NCBI GenBank assembly: GCA_046262355.1
Contig: JBHEMX010000064.1
Location: 1 to 13,460 of the forward strand
Reading direction: 5' to 3'
DNA from: DATADD01 sp046262355
GTDB lineage: Bacteria; Actinomycetota; CADDZG01; WHSQ01
Length of the DNA: 13,460 bases
Translations under genes and position numbers: made by a program
Part shown: positions 1 to 6,757 of the stretch, one piece after another
Position numbering within the stretch: the first letter of the stretch is position 1
Layout of the letters: every line of letters starts with the position of its first letter
Notes under the pieces: model-generated
The model's database searches: none
Told to the model about the DNA's origin: nothing
The model's input: only the letters and a program-made list of their open reading frames with translations

Positions 1-1
1 C

Positions 2-208
2 GTGCTGATCCCCGTGCGCGTGTCATGCAGCGACTGCGGTGACCAGACCGAGTCCGCCGATGTGTTCGCCGTGTGCAGGCGCTGCGGGAGCTCGGACCTT
101 CAGGTCGAGGGTGGAGACGACCTCATGCTCGAATCGATCGAGGTCCGGCGCACCGATCCAATACCTTCCCATGCTGAGACGTCTGGAGAACGAGAGGGGG
201 AAACATGA
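2..208 (+). CDS. hypA: HypA, hydrogenase nickel-insertion protein (3' end only)
   Basis: This is the C-terminal part of HypA, the zinc/nickel metallochaperone that works with HypB to insert nickel into the [NiFe]-hydrogenase large subunit in the cytoplasm. The frame is open at the left edge, so the N-terminus, including the Ni-binding His-2 region, is outside the window. The visible part carries the zinc-ribbon cysteines as two CxxC pairs (C9/C12 and C25/C28 of the visible residues). They are followed by the family's typical ending, a Gly-Asp-Asp-Leu-x-Leu-x-x-Ile-Glu-Val stretch. About 19 polar residues extend past the usual HypA end. The stop overlaps the next start as ATGA, so the two are probably translationally coupled. 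The identification rests on the zinc module plus the hypC-hypD-hypE neighbours. Confidence 0.92.
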   Translation: MLIPVRVSCSDCGDQTESADVFAVCRRCGSSDLQVEGGDDLMLESIEVRRTDPIPSHAETSGEREGET

Positions 209-645
209 GCAACGATCCCGAGGACAAGGGCTTCGAGAAGTCCCTCGGCAAGCAATCCGCCGATCGCGGCGAGAAAGACGTAGCTCCGTTCGAGGGCGAG
301 GACGAGCACGGCTTCGCTCCCGACGTCGGACATGGCCAGGCCCAGAAGGAGGCAGGCGACAAGGCCTTCGAGGCCGACAAGCACGAGACACAGGAGGGCT
401 CGAAGAGCGAGGGAGGCGCCATCTACGCGCCGGAGAAGAGCGCGGAGCACTCCGGCGAGAGCATCACCGCCCGCGGCGAGGAGCGCGGCAGCAAGAAGGA
501 CGAGCCCGGCCGCATAGAAGAAGAGGAGCAAGAGGCCGGGAGGCCGAAGGGCAAGACGACGGCTCGCTATTCCACCGGCGTCAATCCGACCGAGATGGCG
601 GAGGAAGACGCCCCGCACATGCCGCACGGAGACCAGGGGGGTTAG
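205..645 (+). CDS. Highly charged, probably disordered small protein in the hyp operon
   Basis: This 146-residue protein matches no family that I recognise. It is dominated by Glu, Asp, Lys, Gly, Ala and Ser and has very few bulky hydrophobic residues. It has no Cys, no Trp, no signal peptide and no membrane segment, so it is probably intrinsically disordered and cytoplasmic. Six histidines are scattered through it, two of them near the C-terminus (HMPH). Evidence that it is real: a purine-rich ribosome site (GAGAGGGGG) just before the ATG, a 4-nt ATGA overlap with hypA, and G/C-biased third positions. It sits between hypA and hypC, the slot hypB fills in many hyp operons, but it has no GTPase P-loop and is not HypB. 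A role in metal handling or stabilising the maturation complex would be a guess. Confidence 0.7.
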   Translation: MSNDPEDKGFEKSLGKQSADRGEKDVAPFEGEDEHGFAPDVGHGQAQKEAGDKAFEADKHETQEGSKSEGGAIYAPEKSAEHSGESITARGEERGSKKDEPGRIEEEEQEAGRPKGKTTARYSTGVNPTEMAEEDAPHMPHGDQGG

Positions 646-716
646 CGGCGCGGAGCGGCTTCCCGCAGGGCGCTCGGACCGCGCCCGTGACCGAAGAGAC
701 AACGATCCATCGGCAC

Positions 717-738
717 TACACTAGGAAGGCCGCGGCCT
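717..738 (+). promoter_or_regulatory. Possible -10 box with adjoining perfect palindrome upstream of hypC
   Basis: The 120-bp gap before hypC is the only sizeable non-coding gap in the hyp operon. It contains TACACT (717-722), which fits the TAnnnT form of a -10 element. A perfect 12-bp palindrome, AGGCCGCGGCCT (727-738), follows. It is extended on both sides by a GG/CC pair across one mismatch. No good -35 box is visible. The palindrome would lie at or just after a start point and before the hypC ribosome site, so it could be an operator or simply a hairpin in the transcript. In GC-rich DNA a chance palindrome is possible. Confidence 0.3.
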
Positions 739-765
739 ACCAGGGCGGCCAAGGGGAGGCTTTTC

Positions 766-1044
766 ATGTGTCTCGCGATTCCCGGGCAGATCGTCGAGAT
801 GGTCGACTCCGCCACGCACATCGCGAAGGTCGATGTCGGCGGGGTGAAGCGCAACGTGAACGTGGGACTCCTCACGGAGCCCCCCGACGTCGTTACCGTC
901 GGCGACTGGGTCCTGATCCACGTCGGGTTCGCTCTGTCCAAGGTCGACGAGGCCGAGGCCGCCGCGACCCTGGCGATGCTGAGGGGCATGGGCGAGGCGT
1001 ACGAGGACGAGCTCGAGCAGCTCAAGTCGAGCGACATCGCATGA
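766..1044 (+). CDS. hypC: HypC, [NiFe]-hydrogenase maturation chaperone
   Basis: HypC is a small OB-fold chaperone. With HypD it carries the iron atom while CN and CO ligands are assembled, then delivers it to the hydrogenase large-subunit precursor. The 92-residue product starts with the family hallmark MCLAIPG, whose Cys-2 (exposed after Met removal) is the essential iron/large-subunit contact. The rest follows the usual pattern: a Val-Asp-Val-Gly-Gly-Val strand, a Gly-Asp-Trp-Val-Leu-Ile-His-Val-Gly-Phe-Ala segment at about residues 46-56, and a C-terminal helix with Met and acidic residues. The ribosome site AAGGGGAGG fixes the start. The stop overlaps the next gene as ATGA. Confidence 0.97.
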   Translation: MCLAIPGQIVEMVDSATHIAKVDVGGVKRNVNVGLLTEPPDVVTVGDWVLIHVGFALSKVDEAEAAATLAMLRGMGEAYEDELEQLKSSDIA

Positions 1045-1298
1045 CCGCGGGTCCTCTGCCGCTCATCGATCCCGACTCGTACGGGGCGGCCTGCGCGGTC
1101 GTCGATGGGTGCCTCACCTGCGGGGACGTCGCCGTGCCCGTTACCGTCGTGGAGGCGGGCGCGCCGGATGCCTTGTGCGAAGACGCCCACGGACGGCGCG
1201 GCACGGTTGCCGTCGAGCTCGTTGCGCCAGTGGAGGAGGGCGAGCGTCTGCTCGTTCACGGAGGGGTGGCGATCGCCCGCCTGGGGGAGGGAGCATGA
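1041..1298 (+). CDS. Second HypC/HupF-like protein, lacking the N-terminal Cys-2
   Basis: This 85-residue protein looks like a divergent member of the HypC/HybG/HupF chaperone family. Its C-terminal half has the HypC core: Val-Glu-Leu-Val, then Pro-Val-x-x-Gly-Glu, then LLVHGGVAIARLG (residues 70-82). It lacks the defining MC start. The N-terminus is an extension of about 23 residues leading into a cysteine cluster, C24-L-T-C27-G-D-V-A-V-P-V, with further cysteines at 18 and 46. From memory, small CxTC-containing HupF-like proteins occur next to hypC in actinobacterial hydrogenase clusters. It overlaps hypC by 4 nt and hypD by 4 nt, so all three are translated as a unit. The missing Cys-2 suggests it cannot act as canonical HypC. 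A partner or regulatory role is inferred. Confidence 0.83.
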   Translation: MTAGPLPLIDPDSYGAACAVVDGCLTCGDVAVPVTVVEAGAPDALCEDAHGRRGTVAVELVAPVEEGERLLVHGGVAIARLGEGA

Positions 1299-2416
1299 GG
1301 TTCGTCGACGAGTTCCGCGACGCAGAGCTGGCGCGTGCGCTGGGCACGGAGATCGCCGCGCTCGCCGAGCCGGGCCGCCACTACAAGGTCATGGAGGTAT
1401 GCGGTGGCCACACGCACACGATCTACAAGCACGGCATCGAAGATCACCTTCCCGATTCCGTGGAGCTGGTGCACGGGCCCGGCTGCCCCGTGTGCGTCAT
1501 CCCCATGGGCCGGGTCGACGATGCGATAGCGATCGCCGAACGCCCCGAGGTCATCCTCACCTGCTTCGGCGACATGATGCGCGTGCCCGGAGGGCGCGGG
1601 AGCTTCCTCGACGCGAAGTCCGAGGGCGCGGACATCCGCTTCGTGTACTCGCCGCTGGATGCATTGAAGATCGCGCGTGCTAATCCGCAGCGCGAGGTCG
1701 TCTTCTACGCCATCGGCTTCGAGACCACGGCGCCCTCGACCGCCCTCACGCTCATGCGCGCGAAGCTCGAAGGCATAGGGAACTTCTCGGTCATGTGCAA
1801 CCACGTGACGATCGTTCCGCCGCTGATGGCGCTGCTCGAGTCCCCCGACCTCAGGCTCGACGCCTTCATCGGTCCGGGCCACGTCTCAACCGTGGTCGGG
1901 TGCAGGCCCTACGAGTTCATCCCCGCGGAGTACGGCCAGCCTGTGGTCGTGGCAGGCTTCGAGCCCCTCGACCTCCTGCAATCGATCTACATGATCATGG
2001 CCCAGCTCGCCGAAGGGCGTTCCGAGGTCGAGAATCAGTACGGGCGCGTGGTCCCGTGGGAGGGCAACACGAGAGCTCTCGACATCCTCGGCGAAGTCTT
2101 CGAGTTACGGCCCTACTTCGAGTGGCGCGGGCTCGGCTTCATCTCGCAGAGCGCGCTCAAGCTGACGGATGACTATGCGGAGTGGGACGCCGAGCTTCGC
2201 TACGAGGTGCCCGGGGTACGCGTCGCCGACCCCAAGGCGTGCCAGTGCGGAGAGGTCTTGAAGGGCGTCATCAAACCGTGGGAGTGCAAGGTCTTCGGCA
2301 CGGCATGCACGCCGGAGACCCCGATCGGGACCTGCATGGTGTCCTCCGAGGGCGCCTGCGCCGCCTACTACAACTTCGGGCGCTTCGCCCGGTCCAAGGC
2401 GCGCGCGGGCGCCTGA
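1295..2416 (+). CDS. hypD: HypD, hydrogenase Fe(CN)2CO assembly scaffold
   Basis: HypD is the [4Fe-4S] redox scaffold on which, with HypC, the Fe(CN)2CO moiety is assembled using cyanide handed over by HypE. The 373-residue length is standard. Conserved landmarks are all present: the thiol region EVCGGHTH (C36), GPGCPVC (C64 and C67), the GFETTAP segment at about 141-147, and GPGHVS at 193-198. A C-terminal cysteine cluster (C316, C318, C331, C338, C347, C355) includes the iron-sulfur ligands. The ATG at 1295 is chosen because it follows a GGGGGAGGGA ribosome site, overlaps the upstream stop (ATGA), and gives the family length. The frame is open further upstream, but that region overlaps the HupF-like gene. 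The stop overlaps hypE as TGATG. Confidence 0.98.
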   Translation: MRFVDEFRDAELARALGTEIAALAEPGRHYKVMEVCGGHTHTIYKHGIEDHLPDSVELVHGPGCPVCVIPMGRVDDAIAIAERPEVILTCFGDMMRVPGGRGSFLDAKSEGADIRFVYSPLDALKIARANPQREVVFYAIGFETTAPSTALTLMRAKLEGIGNFSVMCNHVTIVPPLMALLESPDLRLDAFIGPGHVSTVVGCRPYEFIPAEYGQPVVVAGFEPLDLLQSIYMIMAQLAEGRSEVENQYGRVVPWEGNTRALDILGEVFELRPYFEWRGLGFISQSALKLTDDYAEWDAELRYEVPGVRVADPKACQCGEVLKGVIKPWECKVFGTACTPETPIGTCMVSSEGACAAYYNFGRFARSKARAGA

Positions 2417-3492
2417 TGGCGGATCTCGAGCAAGAGGTCCTCGCGCGCATAGAGCGTCAACGCAAGCTGCGTCCTCGCTTCCGCGACGATCGCATCACCA
2501 TGGCGCACGGCGCCGGGGGCAAGAGCACCCACACCCTGGTCGCCGGATTGTTCGAGCAGGCCTTCGCCAACGAGGCTCTGTCCGAGCTCGGGGACGCGGC
2601 CTACCTCGACCTCGACGGCGCTCGCCTCGCGCTCACCACCGATGGCTTCGTCGTCAAGCCCCTGAGCTTCCCGGGGGGATCGATCGGGGAGCTCGCGGTC
2701 AACGGCATCGTCAACGACCTCGCCGTCGGCGGCGCCCGGGCGATCGCCGTGACCGCCGCCTTCATCATCGAAGAAGGCCTTGCGGCAGACGTCCTGCGGG
2801 CCGAGGTCGAGGCCGTGGCGGCGGCCGCCCGCGCGACGGGGGTAACGGTGATCGGAGGCGACACGAAGGTCGTCGAGCGCGGCAAGGCCGACGGGATGTA
2901 CATCACCACGACCGGGATCGGCCTGCGAGACCCACGCGTCGAGCTGTCGGCCACGACGGCGCGCCCCGGCGACCGCATCCTGTGCTCGGGCACCATAGGA
3001 GATCACGGCACCGCGATCATGCTCGCGCGCGGCGAACTCGAGCTCGACGCCGACGTGACCTCCGACACCGCGTCGGTGTGGATCCAGGCGGAGGCCGTCA
3101 TGGCGGCGGCGGGACCGGCGCTCCGGGTGATGCGCGACCCGACGAGAGGAGGCGTCGCAACCGTGCTCAACGAGATCGCGACTGGATCCGATGTCGGCGT
3201 CGTGCTCGACGAGGACGCGGTCCCGGTCCGGCCGGCGGTGAAGGGGGCGTGCGAGATCCTCGGCATCGATCCCATGTACGTCGCCAACGAGGGGAAACTG
3301 CTCGCGGTGGTCGCCGCGGAGGCTGCGGAGGCAGCCCTCGAGGCGCTGCGGGCAACACCGGGCGGAGAGGCCTCCGCGCTCGTCGGCGAGGTGGCCGAGG
3401 AGCCCGCCGGCATGGTCCTCGTCCGGACCGGGTTCGGAGGCACGAGGATCATGGACATGCTGATCGGAGACCCGCTGCCTCGCATCTGCTAG
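2416..3492 (+). CDS. hypE: HypE, carbamoyl dehydratase making the cyanide ligand
   Basis: HypE is a PurM-like ATPase. It dehydrates the carbamoyl group that HypF places on its C-terminal cysteine, giving a thiocyanate from which cyanide passes to the HypC-HypD complex. The 358-residue product ends in the diagnostic Pro-Arg-Ile-Cys, with catalytic C358 as the last residue. The ATP-binding start AHGAGGKST is at 30-38, a TTDGF strand follows at about 75, then GGDTK, and DPTRGG lies in the C-terminal half. The N-terminus has about 26 mostly charged residues before the usual start, so the protein is slightly longer than E. coli HypE. The start overlaps the hypD stop by one base. Its usual partner hypF is not in this window. 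Confidence 0.98.
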   Translation: MADLEQEVLARIERQRKLRPRFRDDRITMAHGAGGKSTHTLVAGLFEQAFANEALSELGDAAYLDLDGARLALTTDGFVVKPLSFPGGSIGELAVNGIVNDLAVGGARAIAVTAAFIIEEGLAADVLRAEVEAVAAAARATGVTVIGGDTKVVERGKADGMYITTTGIGLRDPRVELSATTARPGDRILCSGTIGDHGTAIMLARGELELDADVTSDTASVWIQAEAVMAAAGPALRVMRDPTRGGVATVLNEIATGSDVGVVLDEDAVPVRPAVKGACEILGIDPMYVANEGKLLAVVAAEAAEAALEALRATPGGEASALVGEVAEEPAGMVLVRTGFGGTRIMDMLIGDPLPRIC

Positions 3493-3516
3493 CCGTGGGT
3501 TGCCACCCAAGTAGTC

Positions 3517-4758
3517 ATGAACGATTCGATCGTGCTGATGCAAGACGCCTACGACGCGCGCGCGCGTCTCGTCCGTAGCTTCTTCGAGGCCGAGGCACAA
3601 CGCCTGGCCGAGCTGTGCCATGGCATGGCGCGCCGGTTCGTCAGGGGTGGCCGGTTGATCGCCTTCGGCGTCGGTCCCGCAGCGACGGACGCACAACACG
3701 TCTCGGTCGAGTTCGTCCATCCCGTCATCGTCGGCAAGCGAGCGCTGCCGGCCCTCGCTCTGCCCAACGACATCCCCTCGGCTCTGGGAGGAGCGGTCGC
3801 CGGGCCCGGCGGCTTCTTCGCCCGCCAACTCGGGATCATGGCGCGTCCCGAGGACATCGCGCTCGGCATCGTGCACGGCTCTTTCGACCCGGGCATCGCC
3901 GCCGTGGAGGAGGCCCTGGAGCGGGCCACGGCATCCGGGATGCTGTCGGTCTCCCTGGGAGCGACGGGAGGCACCGCAGCGGGAGCGCAACACGCCTTCG
4001 AGGTCGACTGCAGCGACCCGTTCGTCGTCCAGGAGGTGCACGAGACCCTGTACCACGTCCTGTGGGAGCTTGTGCACGTCTTCTTCGACCATCGGGGCCT
4101 TCTCGAAGACCGACCGAGCGGCCGCGCGCACGACAGCGGCCGCTCGAGCTTCCTCTATCCGTTCCTGGCCGAAGACGAAGGCGACCTCCAAGGGGTCCTG
4201 CACGAGGTGCGCGGCTCGATCCTGAGCAAGGCCGAGGACGTCATCGCGCTGCGCGCCGCCTCGGCGGACCCGGAGGGATTGCGCCACACCGCGCGCCTCA
4301 TCGCCGAGCGCGTGCGCTCGGGGGGCAAGGTTCTCGCCCTCGGCAACGGCGGCTCGGCGACGGATGCCCAGGACCTCGTGGCGGACCTTGTGGCGCCGCC
4401 CGGCGACATGTCGCCCGTGGCCGCGCTATCCCTCACGAACGACGCTGCGGTGGTTACGGCCGTGGCTAACGACGTCGGCTTCGACAATGTCTTCGCTCGG
4501 CAGGTGATCGCCCACGGCGAGCCGTCAGACGTAGTGATGGCGATCTCCACGAGCGGCGGATCGCGCAACGTCGTCGCGGCCGTCGAAGAGGCGCGCCGCC
4601 GCGATCTCCTCACGGTCGCGCTCGCCGGCTACGGCGGAGGCAGGCTCAGCGAGATCTGCGATCGAGCGCACCCCATCGACGCCGCTTACATCCCTCGGAT
4701 CCAGGAGGGCCAGGCGACGCAGTACCACCTCCTGCGGCGGCTGCTTGCGACGCTGTGA
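3517..4758 (+). CDS. Tandem SIS-domain protein (GmhA/phosphoheptose isomerase-like) of the hyp operon
   Basis: The 413-residue protein has two GmhA-like SIS domains (about 10-192 and 228-413) joined by a short linker. GmhA isomerises sedoheptulose 7-phosphate using a metal held by His-61, Glu-65, Gln-172 and His-180 (E. coli numbering) and loops of the GNGGS and STSG type. Domain 1 keeps all four ligands (H61, E65, Q172, H180) but its loops read GVGPA (51-55) and VHGSFD. Domain 2 keeps GNGGS (276-280) and STSGGS (344-349) plus Q396 and H404, but has Asp at the first two ligand positions (D286, D290). It starts 24 nt after hypE with no clear ribosome site, so it may depend on coupling. From memory, SIS proteins annotated as phosphoheptose isomerase occur in some actinobacterial hydrogenase clusters. 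The substrate is unknown, and lipopolysaccharide heptose synthesis is unlikely from this context. Confidence 0.92.
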   Translation: MNDSIVLMQDAYDARARLVRSFFEAEAQRLAELCHGMARRFVRGGRLIAFGVGPAATDAQHVSVEFVHPVIVGKRALPALALPNDIPSALGGAVAGPGGFFARQLGIMARPEDIALGIVHGSFDPGIAAVEEALERATASGMLSVSLGATGGTAAGAQHAFEVDCSDPFVVQEVHETLYHVLWELVHVFFDHRGLLEDRPSGRAHDSGRSSFLYPFLAEDEGDLQGVLHEVRGSILSKAEDVIALRAASADPEGLRHTARLIAERVRSGGKVLALGNGGSATDAQDLVADLVAPPGDMSPVAALSLTNDAAVVTAVANDVGFDNVFARQVIAHGEPSDVVMAISTSGGSRNVVAAVEEARRRDLLTVALAGYGGGRLSEICDRAHPIDAAYIPRIQEGQATQYHLLRRLLATL

Positions 4759-4783
4759 AACACCCGACCGCAACCTCGTTGTC

Positions 4784-4996
4784 TCAGCTCGCTACCTCCA
4801 TGCACTCACAGGCGAAGAGAGAACAGATGCAGCCGTCCTCGACGCGATGGTCGTGACCGGGTTTGCACGAGCCGCAGTCACAAGCGCATAGCTCCGTCTG
4901 TGACTGCCTCGAGGTTGCGCGAACCGTCATCCCGCACAGCGATTCGTCACTGTCGTATGTCCACACATGTCCCGGCGTGTGCTGCCAGACCGACAT
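4784..4996 (-). CDS. Possible cysteine-rich mini-protein (metallothionein-like spacing)
   Basis: This is a 70-residue minus-strand frame convergent with the SIS gene. It has nine cysteines, eight of them within residues 37-65 in the order CxCxCxxC, CxC, CxC. Two histidines (48 and 50) lie between the clusters. The N-terminal part has His/Trp residues and a Leu-Cys-Gly. Such dense CxC spacing would suit binding of soft metals such as Zn, Cu or Cd, but I recognise no named family. A GAGG-type ribosome site lies about 8 nt before the ATG, and third positions are roughly three-quarters G/C, lower than the neighbours. Being short and in lower-GC DNA, it could be a chance frame. An overlapping plus-strand frame (4863-5063) looks less protein-like. 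Confidence 0.4.
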   Translation of the reverse strand: MSVWQHTPGHVWTYDSDESLCGMTVRATSRQSQTELCACDCGSCKPGHDHRVEDGCICSLFACECMEVAS

Positions 4997-5218
4997 AGCT
5001 CAACCTCGCTGCAGAAGTTTTCGCGTTCTCGAGGCTCATTCGGCACGCCACAGGGGTCCTTGAGTTGATTCACCCGTTTTGCCCACCAGGTGTTCGGGAA
5101 GGGAATCAGGAACGGGAGGCAAGGCCAGGGGGGTGAGGCACGGATCGATCCAAGATCACTTCACAGCCTCAGTTGCTTGCGCATCTCGGGCTGAGGCGTC
5201 TCGAGAAGGGGGAGCTTC
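4997..5218. other. Intergenic region upstream of the formaldehyde dehydrogenase
   Basis: About 220 bp separate the possible cysteine-rich ORF from the formaldehyde dehydrogenase. The first part is visibly less GC-rich than the surrounding genes. The region should hold the promoter of the downstream gene, because nothing co-directional is close upstream. I see TTGAGT near 5061 but no convincing -10 partner. Only the ribosome site AGAAGGGGGAG (about 5206-5216) is clear. No RNA gene or riboswitch fold was recognised. Confidence 0.4.
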
Positions 5219-6448
5219 ATGCCAGGAAACAAGGCAGTCGCATATATCGAGCCCGGCAAGGTCGAGGTGCAGACCATCGACTACCCCGAGCTCGTGCTCA
5301 AGGATGGTCCCGGGGTCGACAAGAGGAACGTCGGGCGCAAGTGCGAGCACGGCGTGATCCTCAAGATCGTGTCGACCAACATCTGCGGGAGCGACCAGCA
5401 CATGGTGCGCGGGCGCACGACCGCTCCATCGAACCTCGTTCTGGGTCACGAGATCACCGGTGAGGTTCTGGAGGCCGGTCGCGACGTCGAGTTCATACAG
5501 AAGGGCGATCTCTGCTCGGTGCCGTTCAACATCGCATGTGGCCGCTGCCGAAACTGCAAGGAACGCAAGACCGGCATCTGTCTGAACGTCAATCCGGCGC
5601 GCCCCGGCTCGGCCTACGGCTACGTCGACATGGGCGGATGGGTCGGCGGTCAAGCAGAGTACGTCATGGTCCCCTACGCAGACTGGAACCTGCTCAAGTT
5701 TCCCGACAAAGAGCAGGCGATGGACAAGATCCTCGATCTCACGATGCTGTCGGACATCTTTCCGACGGGCTTCCATGGTGCATATACGGCCGGCGCAGCT
5801 CCCGGCTCGACGGTATACGTGGCCGGTGCAGGCCCGGTGGGCCTGGCGTGTGCCCACTCGGCGCAATTCCTCGGGGCATCGGTCGTCGTCGTCGGCGACA
5901 TGAACCCCGAGCGTCTCGCCCAGGCCAAGAGCTTCGGCTGCGAGACGGTCGATCTGCGCGAAGAGGGGACGCTCCCCGACAAGCTCGAGCAGATCCTCGG
6001 TGAACCCGAGGTCGACGCAGCGATCGACTGCGTTGGCTTCGAGGCGCGCGGGCACGGCGTCGACGCGGAGGAGGCACCGGCCACGGTGCTGAACTCGATC
6101 ATGGAGGTCGCGCGCGCCGGTGCGAGGCTGGGGATCCCAGGTCTCTACGTGACCGGTGACCCAGGCGGCGTCGACGAGAGCGCCAAGCAGGGATCCCTGA
6201 GCATCAGGATCGGTCTCGGCTGGGCGAAGTCGCACGTCTTCACAACCGGGCAGTGCCCCGTGATGAACTACAACAACGGCCTTATGAAGGCGATCCTCCA
6301 CGAGAAGGTTCAGATCGCCAAAGCCGTCAACGCAACCGTCATCCCGCTCGAGCGGGCTCCGAAGGGCTACAAGGACTTCGACAAGGGCGCGAGCAAGAAG
6401 TTCGTCCTCGACCCGCACGGCCTGCTCAAGAAGGCTGGGAGGGTCTGA
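5219..6448 (+). CDS. fdhA: Glutathione-independent formaldehyde dehydrogenase (zinc alcohol dehydrogenase family)
   Basis: This 409-residue zinc-dependent medium-chain dehydrogenase resembles the Pseudomonas putida formaldehyde dehydrogenase, which keeps NAD tightly bound and oxidises formaldehyde to formate without glutathione. Catalytic-zinc ligands are visible at C56 (TNICGSDQH), H77 (LGHE) and probably D179 (LSDIFPTGFHG). The structural zinc site is C107, C110, C113 and C121. The Rossmann loop GAGPVG spans 203-208. The long insertion around residues 273-345 (GHG, then IPGLYVTGDPGG) is typical of this branch and not of ordinary alcohol dehydrogenases. The start follows a strong AGAAGGGGGAG ribosome site. 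The gene is monocistronic, with its own upstream region and a strong hairpin after the stop. Likely role: formaldehyde detoxification or dismutation. Related aldehyde substrates cannot be excluded. Confidence 0.92.
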   Translation: MPGNKAVAYIEPGKVEVQTIDYPELVLKDGPGVDKRNVGRKCEHGVILKIVSTNICGSDQHMVRGRTTAPSNLVLGHEITGEVLEAGRDVEFIQKGDLCSVPFNIACGRCRNCKERKTGICLNVNPARPGSAYGYVDMGGWVGGQAEYVMVPYADWNLLKFPDKEQAMDKILDLTMLSDIFPTGFHGAYTAGAAPGSTVYVAGAGPVGLACAHSAQFLGASVVVVGDMNPERLAQAKSFGCETVDLREEGTLPDKLEQILGEPEVDAAIDCVGFEARGHGVDAEEAPATVLNSIMEVARAGARLGIPGLYVTGDPGGVDESAKQGSLSIRIGLGWAKSHVFTTGQCPVMNYNNGLMKAILHEKVQIAKAVNATVIPLERAPKGYKDFDKGASKKFVLDPHGLLKKAGRV

Positions 6449-6454
6449 TCCACC

Positions 6455-6489
6455 GAGCCGGGCACCCCTTTCTACGGGGAGCCCGGCTC
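6455..6489. terminator. Hairpin between convergent genes, probable terminator
   Basis: GAGCCGGGC (6455-6463) pairs with GCCCGGCTC (6481-6489). Inside, CCCC pairs with GGGG after one A-A mismatch, giving a 13-bp stem with a loop of about 7 nt. It starts 7 nt after the fdhA stop and overlaps the stop codon of the minus-strand gene at 6488, so it could serve both directions. There is no U-tract, only a pyrimidine-rich stretch on the plus-strand side, as is common in GC-rich actinobacteria. Confidence 0.6.
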
Positions 6490-6724
6490 ACCTCTTCTCG
6501 GGCGGCCGACATCGCTCCACCGAGTAACCGAGTTCTTGGAGGGACGCGAGCAGTCGGAGCTCCGCCGTCTCGAGATCCTGATCAGGGGCCAGCTCCGCGA
6601 GAGGGACGTCGACGCGCCTCTCCGGATCCGTCCCGCTGAAGACGATCGAGAACACGCCTCCGTCCCGAGTCACCGCCGCGCGCGGCCAGCGCGCGACGTG
6701 GGGGAGCCCCATGAGCCTCAGCAC
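6488..6724 (-). CDS. Small hypothetical protein, last gene of the pcrA operon
   Basis: This 78-residue product reads from a GTG at 6724. An ATG at 6712, preceded by a TGAGG site, would give 74 residues and is equally plausible. I recognise no family. The sequence suggests a small alpha/beta fold: a Gly-Gly-Val-Phe-Ser-Ile-Val-Phe strand, an acidic-charged middle, and a Leu-rich helix (ELRLLASLQELGY) with a basic tail. There is no signal peptide or membrane segment. It lies 33 nt after the membrane zinc-ribbon gene and on the same strand, so the two are probably co-transcribed behind pcrA. Its stop lies in the terminator hairpin. Confidence 0.5.
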   Translation of the reverse strand: MLRLMGLPHVARWPRAAVTRDGGVFSIVFSGTDPERRVDVPLAELAPDQDLETAELRLLASLQELGYSVERCRPPEKR

Positions 6725-6757
6725 CTAAACGGTGTCCGGGTGTCGTTCCACGCGCCC

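Noticed and set aside
2368..4287. A 639-codon open frame on the minus strand opposite hypE and the SIS gene
   Set aside because: It mirrors two well-identified genes, its composition (His/Asp/Arg-rich) is that of an antisense shadow in GC-rich DNA, and no family motif is visible.
4863..5063. A plus-strand 66-codon frame in the gap before fdhA
   Set aside because: There is no ribosome site and no domain, and it overlaps the more protein-like cysteine-rich frame on the other strand.
5156..6418. A 420-codon minus-strand open frame opposite fdhA
   Set aside because: It is antisense to a gene with intact zinc and Rossmann motifs. Its translation shows no domain.
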